A stretch of 57,774 nucleotides of DNA from Acidobacteriota bacterium (lineage in GTDB: Bacteria > Acidobacteriota > Terriglobia > Bryobacterales > UBA6623). Positions 42,659-51,323 of the stretch are shown in pieces. The DNA lies in NCBI GenBank assembly GCA_027592785.1, contig JAQCLD010000013.1:1-57774 (forward strand), read 5' to 3'. The number at the start of each line of letters is the position of its first letter. The stretch's first letter is position 1. The position numbers were made by a program, and so were the translations under genes. The notes below the pieces were generated by a model. The model searched no databases. It saw only the letters and a list, made by a program, of their open reading frames with translations, and was not told where the DNA came from.

Positions 42659-43162
42659 ATGGCGCAAGAGTTTCGCACCGGTATAGGCTATGACCTGCAC
42701 CGCCTGGAGCCCGATCGCAAGCTCATCATCGGCGGCGTCGAGCTGCCCTTCGAAAAAGGGCTTGCCGGCCACTCCGACGCCGACATCCTGATGCACGCTA
42801 TCACCGACGCGCTCTTAGGCGCCGCCAGCCTTGGCGATATCGGAGAACTGTTTCCGCCCACCGATCCGCAATGGAAAGATGCGGACAGCGAAGTCTTTCT
42901 GCAGCAGGCCCGAGAGTTGGTCGTAGGCTACGGCTATCGCATCGTCAACGTCGATGCGGTTGTCGTTCTGGAGCGTCCCAAATTGTTGCCGCACCGCCAA
43001 GCGATCCGCAAGAACTTGGCGCGCATCCTGGCCATCGACGCTGACAGAATCGGGCTCAAAGCCAAAACGTCCGAAGGCGTCGGCCCCTGCGGGCGCGGAG
43101 AAGCCGCCGAAGCGCATGCCGTAGCGACTTTGGTTCGCGATGCCGCTGCCAAACTGATGTAA
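42659..43162 (+). CDS. ispF: 2-C-methyl-D-erythritol 2,4-cyclodiphosphate synthase
   Basis: 167 residues. GIGYDLHRL supplies the metal-binding Asp and His, GHSDADILMHAITDALLGA the signature, and KAKTSEGVGPCGRGEA the CDP loop. It converts the IspE product to the cyclodiphosphate. Full length; convergent with the aminotransferase gene 8 nt away. Confidence 0.96.
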   Translation: MAQEFRTGIGYDLHRLEPDRKLIIGGVELPFEKGLAGHSDADILMHAITDALLGAASLGDIGELFPPTDPQWKDADSEVFLQQARELVVGYGYRIVNVDAVVVLERPKLLPHRQAIRKNLARILAIDADRIGLKAKTSEGVGPCGRGEAAEAHAVATLVRDAAAKLM

Positions 43163-43170
43163 GGCGGCAG

Positions 43171-44034
43171 CTAGTCCCCAGCCAATTGAGCGTCGGTGTA
43201 GCGATCCCTATAATCGCGCAGCTCTCGACGAAGCTGAGCCATCACAGGCCACTCGCCCGCCGGCGTTAAACGCGTTTCGCCGATTCGCGCAACCGGCAGC
43301 AGTTCCCTCGTGGACGAGGTAATAAACACTTCCTCGGCTCCCAGCAGATCATCCACCGCGAGCACCTTTTCTTGAACCTTCGGGCTGCTGCGCAGCTCCG
43401 AGAGCATCACTTCGCGAGTCACTCCCGGCAGCAGGCCGGAATGCAGCGGCGGGGTGTAGGTGATGCCGTCCCTTACAGCAAAGATGTTAGCCGACGTACA
43501 TTCCGTGACTTCGCTCCGTTCGTTTAGCAAAATCACCTCGTCGAAGCCCTCGCGGCGGGCATCTTCATACATCGTTAGATTCGCCGACCAGGAAAGCGTC
43601 TTGGCCCCAACAAACGGAGACGCGGCGAATCGCGCGTTGGCCCTCACGCTTAACGAAGCTGCGTCCGGCCAGGGGGAGAGATCGTCGGTCAGCACCACCC
43701 AATCAGAGGATGCTCCTGTTCCTGGACCTTCCCAGCGGCCGCCTTTGGACCGAAACACGCAAATCCGCGCCACGGCTTCCTGCGCATCGTTGTGGCGAAT
43801 GAGTTCTGCGAATCCGGCGCGAACGGCGTCCAGATTGACTGGTAAGTCGACGTGGATCAATTCCGCATCACGGCAAAGCCTCGCCCAATGCCGCTCCATG
43901 GCAAAGGGGACGCCGCGGCCGATCCGCAAGGTCGAGAAAACGCCCCAGCCTGACAGCAATCCCAACTGTCCAGGCTTGAAGATCGACTCGTCGGCCGAAA
44001 CGATCCGACCGTTATACATGACGTAACGATGCAT
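43171..44034 (-). CDS. Class IV aminotransferase (branched-chain/D-amino acid type or ADC lyase)
   Basis: 287 residues from ATG 44034 (a TTG three codons earlier is possible). PLP fold type IV: catalytic Lys in VGAKTLSWSANL, then GFDEVILLNERSEVTECTSANIFAV and PPLHSGLLPGVTREVML. These features are shared by branched-chain aminotransferase, D-amino acid aminotransferase and aminodeoxychorismate lyase, so the reaction cannot be fixed. GATAAT 8 nt before the ATG suggests a leaderless start. Confidence 0.85.
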   Translation of the reverse strand: MHRYVMYNGRIVSADESIFKPGQLGLLSGWGVFSTLRIGRGVPFAMERHWARLCRDAELIHVDLPVNLDAVRAGFAELIRHNDAQEAVARICVFRSKGGRWEGPGTGASSDWVVLTDDLSPWPDAASLSVRANARFAASPFVGAKTLSWSANLTMYEDARREGFDEVILLNERSEVTECTSANIFAVRDGITYTPPLHSGLLPGVTREVMLSELRSSPKVQEKVLAVDDLLGAEEVFITSSTRELLPVARIGETRLTPAGEWPVMAQLRRELRDYRDRYTDAQLAGD

Positions 44035-44042
44035 CTGAATCA

Positions 44043-44048
44043 ATTATC
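44043..44048 (-). promoter_or_regulatory. -10-like GATAAT before the class IV aminotransferase gene
   Basis: Ends 8 nt before ATG 44034, in the 36-nt gap after the HD-hydrolase gene. Confidence 0.35.
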
Positions 44049-44070
44049 CTGCCCTGACCACCGCCATCGC

Positions 44071-44658
44071 TCATAAGCTCTCCAGCGCATCGACCGCGCT
44101 GCGCAGACGTCGCGTGAGGCTGCTTTCACCTCGGCGCTCAATCGCCACCGTGATCTGCTGGTAATACCACATGGCCCGCTCCCTGCCGCGAAATCTCTCC
44201 CACGCCAACGGCCCTTCGGCTTTGAGGCTCTCGATCGTGCTTTGCGCCTTGTGAAGTTTGTCCGCGGCTACAACCAGCACTACGGACTCCATCGCTTGAT
44301 CCAAGCTGCTGATGAAGTCTTGCTTGCGCTTTTGCCAGGCGGGCTTCGGACTATCGTAAGCGTCCGTGCATCCGTCGACGATTCTCGCCACGCGATCGCC
44401 GTACCGGCTGCGAATCTCCTCCAACCGTGGCACGCCGCCTTGGTCTTCAACCGCGTCGTGCAGCAATGCGGCGATCGCCTCGTCTTCATCGCCGCCCGCC
44501 TCTAACACCAGCGAACAGACGGCCAGCAAATGGGCGACGTACGGCACGGCGGGCCCTTTCCTCGCCTGCCGGCGATGCAGCGCGGACGTCCAGGCCAACG
44601 CTTCTTGGAAACGTTCGCTGAGATCGACGCTGGGCGCATCATGGTCTGCTTGTTTCAT
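44071..44658 (-). CDS. HD-domain (p)ppGpp hydrolase-like protein
   Basis: 195 residues from ATG 44658. The metal-binding pattern YVAHLLAV, then AALLHDAVEDQGG, EEIRSRYGDRVARIVDGCTD and VVAADKLHKAQS matches the HD hydrolase half of RelA/SpoT (MESH1-like). No synthetase domain is present, so it may be a small alarmone hydrolase or act on other nucleotides. It follows tag by 8 nt. Confidence 0.82.
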   Translation of the reverse strand: MKQADHDAPSVDLSERFQEALAWTSALHRRQARKGPAVPYVAHLLAVCSLVLEAGGDEDEAIAALLHDAVEDQGGVPRLEEIRSRYGDRVARIVDGCTDAYDSPKPAWQKRKQDFISSLDQAMESVVLVVAADKLHKAQSTIESLKAEGPLAWERFRGRERAMWYYQQITVAIERRGESSLTRRLRSAVDALESL

Positions 44659-44666
44659 AGAACGCC

Positions 44667-45302
44667 TTAGACCGGCCTCCGGAATGACTGTCGCGCTTGC
44701 TCGGCCCGCGAGCGCGCCGTACAAATCTCCTGATGATCGTTAACCAAACCCATCGCCTGCATAAAGGCGTAGACGGTCGTCGGACCCACGAACGACCAGC
44801 CGCGCTTCTTCAAATCTTTCGACAGCGCGTGCGACTCCGGCGTCGTCGCCATCTTCAGCAGCTCCGCGTGGGTCAGCTTCTTAGGCCGGCTAGCCGGCGC
44901 CGGTTCATAACGCCAGAAGTACGCCGCCAACGAACCAACCTCCGCAATCAGCTCCTGGGCTCTACGGGCATTGTTGATCGTCGACTCGATCTTGCCCCGA
45001 TGACGGACAATTCCAGCGTCGCCCAGTAATTTCTCCACTTGCTTGGGACCAAACTTAGCAACCTTGCCAATCTCGAAATTCGAGAATCCTTTGCGGCAAT
45101 TCTCGCGCTTGTTCAGTATCGTCCGCCAGCTCAGCCCAGCCTGGAACCCTTCCAAGCAGATCTTCTCGAATAGCCGGCGGTCATCGGCAACGGGAAATCC
45201 CCACTCTTCGTCGTGATAAGGCACGAAAGCCCCATCACCCGCGCACCACCAGCAACGAACTCGCCCGTCGGGTCCCTCGAACGATTTGTCTCGCACCGCC
45301 AT
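44667..45302 (-). CDS. tag: DNA-3-methyladenine glycosylase I
   Basis: 211 residues from ATG 45302. RCWWCAGDGAFVPYHDEEWG contains the Cys and His, and VNDHQEICTA the second His and Cys, of the Tag zinc site; LFEKICLEGFQAGLSWRTIL is the family core. It removes 3-methyladenine from DNA. TAAACT lies 11 nt before the ATG. Confidence 0.93.
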   Translation of the reverse strand: MAVRDKSFEGPDGRVRCWWCAGDGAFVPYHDEEWGFPVADDRRLFEKICLEGFQAGLSWRTILNKRENCRKGFSNFEIGKVAKFGPKQVEKLLGDAGIVRHRGKIESTINNARRAQELIAEVGSLAAYFWRYEPAPASRPKKLTHAELLKMATTPESHALSKDLKKRGWSFVGPTTVYAFMQAMGLVNDHQEICTARSRAEQARQSFRRPV

Positions 45303-45313
45303 CGTCAGTTGCC

Positions 45314-45319
45314 AGTTTA
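45314..45319 (-). promoter_or_regulatory. -10-like TAAACT before tag
   Basis: Ends 11 nt before the ATG. A TTGACG lies further upstream (45334-45339) but only 14 nt away, too close for a normal -35. Confidence 0.35.
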
Positions 45320-45335
45320 AAACCAATTGCCGCCG

Positions 45336-46232
45336 TCAACGCCGCTCGGCCAAGTAAACGCCCGCCAAAATCACCGCACCGGCCAGGCCCAAGTTCAACG
45401 ATACCGACTCCCCCAGCAGCACCCATCCGAGCGAAGTCGCCGTCAGCGGCTGGATGTATTGCACCCCGGCGATCCTTGACGCCGGCACGTGGCCCAGCGC
45501 CCAGTAGTAGATCAGGTAGCCGAACACCGACGGGAAGACGGCCATGTACGACACCGCCCACCACGCTTCGCTCGGAACCGACAGCAGCGAAAAATCGCGG
45601 TAAACAATCCAGATCACAGGCTGCAGCAATGCCGCGCCGCTCACGTAGGCAAGCGAATTCAGCACGACCGCGCCGTACTGCTGGCGCGCCTGCTTACCGA
45701 AAACCGTGAATGCGGCGAACAGCAACCCGGCCACGACCAGCAATGCGTCGCCTTGCAGCGATGGGTTCCCGCCGCCGCTGCGGTCCATAGCCAGCCAAAC
45801 CGCTCCGGCGACGCAGACGGACATCCCGATCAGCTTCTTTGAGGTAATCTTCTCCTGCCCGCGCGATGCCGCCAGCAGCAGGATGATCACCGGCACCACG
45901 CTGTAGATGAACGCCGCATGCGCCACGCTCGTCAGGCTCAGCGAGGTGACGTAGATAAGCTGATTGCCCACCTGCAATCCCGCGCCCAGCAGGGCCAGCT
46001 TCCACCAGTGCCCGGCGTGGACGACTCTCCTAGCCCGGAACAACCACGGCAGCACGATCAAAGCAGCGATGGTGGTGCGCACCGAAACCAACAGCGGCGC
46101 CGGCAGATGCCGCAAGGCGATCTTGGCCGCAATCGGATTCACCGACCACATCACGACCATGCATCCAACCAGCCCCCAAAGCAGCGCCGGGGTAGGGTTC
46201 TGGAGGCTTAGCCGCCCTTCGCTTCCTGCCAA
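45336..46232 (-). CDS. EamA/DMT-family transporter
   Basis: 298 residues, ten hydrophobic segments in two EamA repeats (LVGCMVVMWSVNPIAAKIAL; then LLFAAFTVFGKQARQQYG, and QPLTATSLGWVLLGE at the end of repeat two). Drug/metabolite exporters of this family move amino acids or other metabolites; the substrate is unknown. The TTG start overlaps the mazG end by 25 nt; a later ATG would cut into the first helix. Confidence 0.85.
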   Translation of the reverse strand: MAGSEGRLSLQNPTPALLWGLVGCMVVMWSVNPIAAKIALRHLPAPLLVSVRTTIAALIVLPWLFRARRVVHAGHWWKLALLGAGLQVGNQLIYVTSLSLTSVAHAAFIYSVVPVIILLLAASRGQEKITSKKLIGMSVCVAGAVWLAMDRSGGGNPSLQGDALLVVAGLLFAAFTVFGKQARQQYGAVVLNSLAYVSGAALLQPVIWIVYRDFSLLSVPSEAWWAVSYMAVFPSVFGYLIYYWALGHVPASRIAGVQYIQPLTATSLGWVLLGESVSLNLGLAGAVILAGVYLAERR

Positions 46233-46993
46233 AGCGCCTCCATCTCTTCGAGAGACGCCTGCTCCAATGTTCGGTCTTGGGCCGCGAGGCTGCGTTCGAT
46301 ATGCGCGAACCGGCTGCGGAACTTCGCGTTCGCCCGGCGCAACGCGATCTCCGGGTGAACTTTCAAATACCGCGCTACATTCGTCGCCATGAAAAGCAGA
46401 TCGCCCACTTCGTCCTCAAGATCGTCGGCGTTTCCCGACTGAGCCGCCTCTGCAATCTCAGCCATCTCCTCATCGAGTTTCTTCTTGAGGTCTTCGAGGC
46501 GCTCCCAGTCAAAACCGGTCTTGGCCGCCTTCTTGCCCACCTCGAACGCCTCAAGCAGAGCCGGCTGATGGCGTGGGACAGACTCCAACAAACCGGCAAC
46601 CTCTGGCGCCGGTTTGCCGGCCTGCTCTTGGGCTTTGATCTCTTCCCAGCGCTCCACGACTTGGTCCGCGGTATCGACCGAGTCTTCACCGAAAACATGC
46701 GGATGCCGTCGCACCAGCTTCTCGGTTATCGATCGGACCACGTCGTTGATGTCAAACAGTCCTGCCTCGCGAGCAATCTCAGCCTGAAAAACCACCTGCA
46801 GCAAGACATCGCCTAGTTCTTCAGCCAGATGATCCCAGTCCTGGCGGTCGATCGCGTCCAGCGCCTCATAGGTCTCCTCGACCAGATAAGGCCGCAAGCT
46901 CTCTAGCGTCTGCTTGCGGTCCCACGGACAGCCCCCCGGCGCACGCAGACGCGCCATGATCTCGATCAACCTTTCGAATGCCTCGCCGGACAT
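46208..46993 (-). CDS. mazG: Nucleoside triphosphate pyrophosphohydrolase MazG
   Basis: 261 residues from ATG 46993. Two MazG domains: LRAPGGCPWDRKQTLESLRP with EETYEALDAI and EELGDVLLQVVF, then EEMAEIAEAAQ and LEDEVGDLLFMATNVARYL, supplying the ExxE-ExxD metal sites. It hydrolyses non-canonical NTPs to NMP and PPi. Divergent from kdsB. Confidence 0.94.
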   Translation of the reverse strand: MSGEAFERLIEIMARLRAPGGCPWDRKQTLESLRPYLVEETYEALDAIDRQDWDHLAEELGDVLLQVVFQAEIAREAGLFDINDVVRSITEKLVRRHPHVFGEDSVDTADQVVERWEEIKAQEQAGKPAPEVAGLLESVPRHQPALLEAFEVGKKAAKTGFDWERLEDLKKKLDEEMAEIAEAAQSGNADDLEDEVGDLLFMATNVARYLKVHPEIALRRANAKFRSRFAHIERSLAAQDRTLEQASLEEMEALWQEAKGG

Positions 46994-47052
46994 GGGAGAA
47001 TGAGCAACCTGAAAGCGCCAATGTAGCACGCGCCTTCCGGCCCAATTCCCGA

Positions 47053-47793
47053 ATGAACGTTGTTGGCGTCATCCCTGCTCGGTTTCACTCCGCACGCCTC
47101 GAAGGCAAGCCGCTGGCCCTCATCGGCGGCCGCCCAATGATCCAACACGTCTACGAAAGGGCCGCCAAATCTGCGCTGCTGACTGACCTCTTGGTCGCCA
47201 CCGACGACGCTCGCATCTTCGACGCCGTGAGCCGCTTCGGCGGCAAGGCGGTGATGACTTCCCCCACTCACCGCTCCGGCACCGACCGCGTCGCCGAGGC
47301 GACCGCCCAGGCAGACGCCGATGTCGTCGTCAACATCCAGGGCGATGAACCCTTCATTTCGCCGCGCGTCATCGATCAGCTCGTTCAACCGTTCCACTCC
47401 GAGTCCGGCGTCGAGATGAGCACCTTAATGCGTCCGATCGACAACGATCGCGACCTCCAGGACCCCAACGTCGTTAAAGTCGTAGCCGACCAGTCCGGCT
47501 TCGCGCTCTACTTCTCCCGTTCGCTGATTCCCTACCCCCGAAACGCGTCCCCTGACCATCCGGCCTTCGAGCACATCGGCCTCTACGCCTACACCAAGAC
47601 TTTCCTCACCGAATACTCGCAAATGGCGCCCACGAGACTTGAGCGGATCGAGGGCCTAGAACAGCTCCGGGCCCTCGAAAACGGCCGCCGAATCCGCGTC
47701 GTCGAGACCCACGACCACCTCGGCCTCAGCGTCGATACGCCCGCCGACCTGGCACGCGCCGAACGGTTCCTGGCGCAATCGCCCAACCTCTAG
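47053..47793 (+). CDS. kdsB: 3-deoxy-manno-octulosonate cytidylyltransferase
   Basis: 246 residues from ATG 47053. VVGVIPARFHSARLEGKPL, VATDDARI, VVVNIQGDEPFISP and HIGLYAYTKTFL identify CMP-Kdo synthetase, which activates Kdo for lipid A inner core. Its presence supports a Gram-negative outer membrane with LPS. Confidence 0.95.
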   Translation: MNVVGVIPARFHSARLEGKPLALIGGRPMIQHVYERAAKSALLTDLLVATDDARIFDAVSRFGGKAVMTSPTHRSGTDRVAEATAQADADVVVNIQGDEPFISPRVIDQLVQPFHSESGVEMSTLMRPIDNDRDLQDPNVVKVVADQSGFALYFSRSLIPYPRNASPDHPAFEHIGLYAYTKTFLTEYSQMAPTRLERIEGLEQLRALENGRRIRVVETHDHLGLSVDTPADLARAERFLAQSPNL

Positions 47794-47842
47794 CTCACAG
47801 CGAGCCCTCCAGCCAGAAAGGTACAATGGAGGTAATCCCGCT

Positions 47843-48604
47843 ATGTGCTATCGAATCCGCAGCGCTACGGCGCCCGTCGTGCTCTCCTTGCTCCTCCTCG
47901 CCGCTTGCGGCGGCGGCGCAGATGAGGCCGCCGCGCCCCAGGAGACATTCCAAGTCGATCCCGCCGTCGCGGCATCCGTCGCCGGCACGGTGAAATTCGC
48001 GGGTGAAGCCCCGAAACTCGTCCCCATCAACATGGGCGGCGATGCGGAGTGTAAAGACACCCATGACGGCCCCATCTATCCGGAAACCGTTGCCGTCAAC
48101 CCCAACGGAACGCTCAAGAACGTCTTCGTTGTCGTGACGGCTGGGTTGGAAGGAAAAGCTTTCGAGGTCCCCACGACCCCGGTTCACATCGACCAGCAGG
48201 GCTGCATCTACGTGCCGCACGTGGTTGGCTTGCAGGTCGGTCAGCCGCTTGAGGTCACCAACAGCGACCCCACGCTGCACAACGTACATCCGCTGCCGCG
48301 CGAAAACGTCGAGTGGAACAAATCGCAGGCGGCCGGAGCAGGGGCCATCGACGAAGCCTTCTCCAAGCCCGAGTTCATGATCCCGGTCAAGTGCAATATC
48401 CACCCCTGGATGCGCGCTTACGTCAACGTCGTGGAGCACCCGTTCTTCGCCATCACCGACGAAAACGGCGCCTTCTCCATCACCGGTTTGCCTCCAGGGG
48501 AATACACTCTTGAGGCAGTCCACGAGCGCTTTGAATCGCAGGAGTACCAGTTCACCGTGGCCGCCGGCGAGCACGCCGCGGCCGAGTTCACCTTCGGCAA
48601 CTAA
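47843..48604 (+). CDS. Cupredoxin-like lipoprotein
   Basis: 253 residues, GGAGG 10 nt before the ATG. Lipobox LLLAAC with Cys22. A beta-sandwich follows: VTNSDPTLHNVHP provides the first histidine and VKCNIHPWMRAYVNVV the Cys, His and Met expected of a type 1 copper site. The end (FSITGLPPGEYTLEAVHERF) is like a carboxypeptidase regulatory domain. Probably an outer electron carrier or copper protein. It precedes haem O synthase by 17 nt, hinting at a link to terminal oxidase function. Confidence 0.82.
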   Translation: MCYRIRSATAPVVLSLLLLAACGGGADEAAAPQETFQVDPAVAASVAGTVKFAGEAPKLVPINMGGDAECKDTHDGPIYPETVAVNPNGTLKNVFVVVTAGLEGKAFEVPTTPVHIDQQGCIYVPHVVGLQVGQPLEVTNSDPTLHNVHPLPRENVEWNKSQAAGAGAIDEAFSKPEFMIPVKCNIHPWMRAYVNVVEHPFFAITDENGAFSITGLPPGEYTLEAVHERFESQEYQFTVAAGEHAAAEFTFGN

Positions 48605-48621
48605 CTGTTCGAGCCGCCTAG

Positions 48622-49521
48622 ATGAGACTGGAACCCGAGGCAGCTTCGCAAACTCCTGTCGCTGCACCGTCGGCGATCTGGGATTACTTCGAACTGACTA
48701 AACCGAATGTCGTCTGGTTGATCTTGATGTCAACCATGGTCGGCTTCTATGTCGGCTCCTCGACGCAACTCCACGTCAGCCAACTCATCCATACCGTTCT
48801 AGCGACGGCGCTGCTGGCCGGCGGCTGCGGCGCGCTGAACCAGTGGTGGGAGCGCGATCTGGATGCGCGGATGACCAGGACAGAGAATCGCCCGCTCCCG
48901 TCCGGACGCGTTAGCGCCAACGGCTCGCTGTGGTTCGGCTTGGCGGTCTCGGTCGGCGGCGTGATTTATTTGGCTGTCGCCGTCAACTGGCTCTCAGCGG
49001 TGATCGGCGCGCTCACCGTGCTCAGCTACGTCGCTATCTATACGCCGCTGAAAACCCGCTCCCCACTGGCGACCTTTGTCGGCGCCGTGCCCGGGGCCGC
49101 GCCCTTGCTGCTCGGATGGGCCGCCGCCCGCAACGCGCTCGGCCTTGAAGCTTGGGTGCTCTTCTTCATCCTCTTCCTGTGGCAGTTCCCGCACTTCTAC
49201 GCCATCGGCTGGCTCTACCGCGAAGAATATCGCCGTGCCGGCGTGCAGATGCTGCCCGTCATCGAAAAGGACGGCGCCGGCACCGGTCGACACGTCGTGC
49301 TCTACGGCTTCAACCTGATCCCCGTTAGCGCCGCGCCCTGGGTCCTCGGACTCGCAGGCCCCGTGTACGGCGTCGCCGCGATCATCCTCGGCTGCCTCTA
49401 CCTCGCCGCCGGTATCAAAATGGCGCGCCATCGCACCGAGCAACACGCACGGACACTCCTGCGCGTCTCCGTTATCTACCTGCCCCTGCTTTATTTGTTC
49501 TTGATTGCGGACAAGGCCTGA
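48622..49521 (+). CDS. ctaB: Protohaem IX farnesyltransferase (haem O synthase)
   Basis: 299 residues, seven to nine membrane helices. The prenyltransferase motif NQWWERDLDARMTRTENRPL is intact, as is YTPLKTRSPLATFVGAVPGA. It makes haem O for cytochrome oxidases. No oxidase subunits are in the window; the convergent xth gene begins 7 nt on. Confidence 0.95.
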   Translation: MRLEPEAASQTPVAAPSAIWDYFELTKPNVVWLILMSTMVGFYVGSSTQLHVSQLIHTVLATALLAGGCGALNQWWERDLDARMTRTENRPLPSGRVSANGSLWFGLAVSVGGVIYLAVAVNWLSAVIGALTVLSYVAIYTPLKTRSPLATFVGAVPGAAPLLLGWAAARNALGLEAWVLFFILFLWQFPHFYAIGWLYREEYRRAGVQMLPVIEKDGAGTGRHVVLYGFNLIPVSAAPWVLGLAGPVYGVAAIILGCLYLAAGIKMARHRTEQHARTLLRVSVIYLPLLYLFLIADKA

Positions 49522-49528
49522 GCGTCGC

Positions 49529-50302
49529 TCAGTCGATGTCCATCATGACCGGCGCGTGATCCGACGCCGTCAGCTCACCCTTTTTCTTGCGGTACTCCCT
49601 GTCAATTTCCACGCTCGTCACCCGCGACAGCAACGCCGGCGTGGCCAACAGAAAATCTATCCGCAAACCCATTCCGCGGTGGAAAGAGCCCCCGCGATAA
49701 TCCCACCACGAGAATGCCTTCAAGTCCGGGTTCCTTTCGCGGTACACGTCCAAGTAGCCGCACTCCAGAATCGCGCGGTAGCGACGTCGCTCCTCGTCTG
49801 TGTGGAATATTTTCCCCTCATGCGACTTCTCGTTCCACGAGTCCAGCGGCGTCGGACAGATATTGAAATCCCCGCACAGCACCGCCGGCTTCGCCGCATC
49901 CAAGCTCGCCGCGACGTGCGCCCGCAGCGACTCCAACCAGGCCAGCTTCTTCGGATAATCGTCATGCTCAACGGACTTGCCGTTCGGCACGTAGACGGTC
50001 GTGAAGTTCACGCCGCCGACCTCAGCCGTAATCAGCCGCGAGCCGAACTCTTCCTCGCCCGGTAACCCCCGCTCGCAGGCGCCGGCTTCCGTCCGGCTGA
50101 GTATCGCCACGCCGTTCCAGGCCTTCTGCCCGTGAGTCACCGCTGTGTAGCCGGCCGCCTCAAAAACGTCATGCGGAAACTGCTCGTCTTCTAGCTTGAG
50201 TTCCTGCAATCCGACCACGTCGGGCGCCCGTTCCTGCAACCAATGGAGGACAAAATCCATCCGCGCACGAAGACCGTTAACATTCCAAGTAGCAAGCCGC
50301 AC
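49529..50302 (-). CDS. xth: Exodeoxyribonuclease III
   Basis: 257 residues from GTG. LATWNVNGLRAR, GLQELKLEDEQFP, GDFNICPTPLD and the C-terminal TASDHAPVMMDI cover the EEP-family active site (Asn, Glu, Asp, His). AP endonuclease / 3'-5' exonuclease in base excision repair. TGTAAT 8 nt upstream, no ribosome-binding site. Confidence 0.94.
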   Translation of the reverse strand: MRLATWNVNGLRARMDFVLHWLQERAPDVVGLQELKLEDEQFPHDVFEAAGYTAVTHGQKAWNGVAILSRTEAGACERGLPGEEEFGSRLITAEVGGVNFTTVYVPNGKSVEHDDYPKKLAWLESLRAHVAASLDAAKPAVLCGDFNICPTPLDSWNEKSHEGKIFHTDEERRRYRAILECGYLDVYRERNPDLKAFSWWDYRGGSFHRGMGLRIDFLLATPALLSRVTSVEIDREYRKKKGELTASDHAPVMMDID

Positions 50303-50310
50303 AGCCCACC

Positions 50311-50316
50311 ATTACA
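50311..50316 (-). promoter_or_regulatory. -10-like TGTAAT before xth
   Basis: Ends 8 nt before the GTG start. Confidence 0.35.
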
Positions 50317-50324
50317 ACACTTCA

Positions 50325-50353
50325 GCGCAGCCCGGCGCGGGCCGCGCTACAAT
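50325..50353 (+). promoter_or_regulatory. GC hairpin with adjacent TACAAT, divergent gap
   Basis: GCGCAGCCCG, a 3-nt GCG loop and CGGGCCGCGC (one mismatch) at 50325-50347, directly followed by the -10-like TACAAT at 50348-50353, which may serve the beta-propeller gene starting at 50421. The inverted repeat overlaps where a -35 would be, so it could be an operator. Confidence 0.35.
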
Positions 50354-50420
50354 CCTGCCAGTACAGTCGGTTCTTGTTCCCAGACCGAGAACAATACGAG
50401 CCGCTTAGGAGGCCGCCAGC

Positions 50421-51311
50421 ATGAAACGACGAGATTTTCTTGCCCTGTCCGCAACCGCCCTGTCCGCTCCAAGCGCCTTCGCCGCAAGACCCAACGTCAG
50501 CAGCGTGAAGTCGCGTCCCGCTCCGAAGTGGGAGATCCTCTACAAGTCTCCACACTCTAAACCGAACGGTTTGGATACCCAGCCCGATGGGTTGTGGGTC
50601 CTAGACCAAGGTTCTGAAAACTGGATGTCGCTCGTAAACCCGGCGGACGGTAAAGTCATTCGCGAATTCAAAGCCGAGGTCGACTCTGCCAGCGGCCTCA
50701 CCGTCGACGAAGACGGCGTGATGTGGATCGCCTCTACCTACGGCAACATGATCGTCGCCTGCGACTCCCACAGCGGCAAGACCATCGCCAAGTACTGGAC
50801 GCCCGGCGCCGGTCGCATCTTCCAGATGAAGGGCGACGCGCCCGGGCGCGGCGGCAAATTGAAACCGGCCTATCCGGCGCCCGCCAGGCAGGGCGGTGGT
50901 ACAGCCGCCGCCAATCCGCTTAGCTACGGGCAATTGCCCCTCGAAACCAAACAGGGCGCCGGCGGAACCGGCGCCCACGGCATCGTCGCCAAAGATGGTC
51001 TGCTCTACGTCGCCGTCCCGCCCGCCCGGCATCTATTCGTCATCGACAAGAAAACCTGGGTGGTCCAAGATTCATGGCCGCTGCCCGGCAACCGCACCCA
51101 CGGGCTCACCTGGGACGAGAATCGCGAAACGCTTTGGAACGCCGACTCCAATCTCAACGCCTTCTTCCGCCTCGACGGCAAGACCGGCAGTATCACTGAG
51201 AAGATCCAGCTTCCCGATGACTCTCCCGTCATTCACGGCGCCGCGCTTCACGACGGCTACATGATCTGTTGCGACGATGTCGGCTGGATCTGGCGCTTTA
51301 AGATGGCCTAA
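50421..51311 (+). CDS. Tat-exported beta-propeller protein
   Basis: 296 residues behind AGGAGG at 9 nt. MKRRDFLALSATALSA is a twin-arginine signal. The rest looks like a six-bladed NHL/SMP-30-type propeller: repeated PNGLDTQPDGLWVLDQGSE, SGLTVDEDGVMWIAST, AHGIVAKDGLLYVAVPP and THGLTWDENRETLW. Likely a secreted lactonase-like or binding protein. It is followed after 12 nt by the GH109-like gene, so an operon is likely. Confidence 0.78.
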   Translation: MKRRDFLALSATALSAPSAFAARPNVSSVKSRPAPKWEILYKSPHSKPNGLDTQPDGLWVLDQGSENWMSLVNPADGKVIREFKAEVDSASGLTVDEDGVMWIASTYGNMIVACDSHSGKTIAKYWTPGAGRIFQMKGDAPGRGGKLKPAYPAPARQGGGTAAANPLSYGQLPLETKQGAGGTGAHGIVAKDGLLYVAVPPARHLFVIDKKTWVVQDSWPLPGNRTHGLTWDENRETLWNADSNLNAFFRLDGKTGSITEKIQLPDDSPVIHGAALHDGYMICCDDVGWIWRFKMA

Positions 51312-51323
51312 CGAGGACCACTC

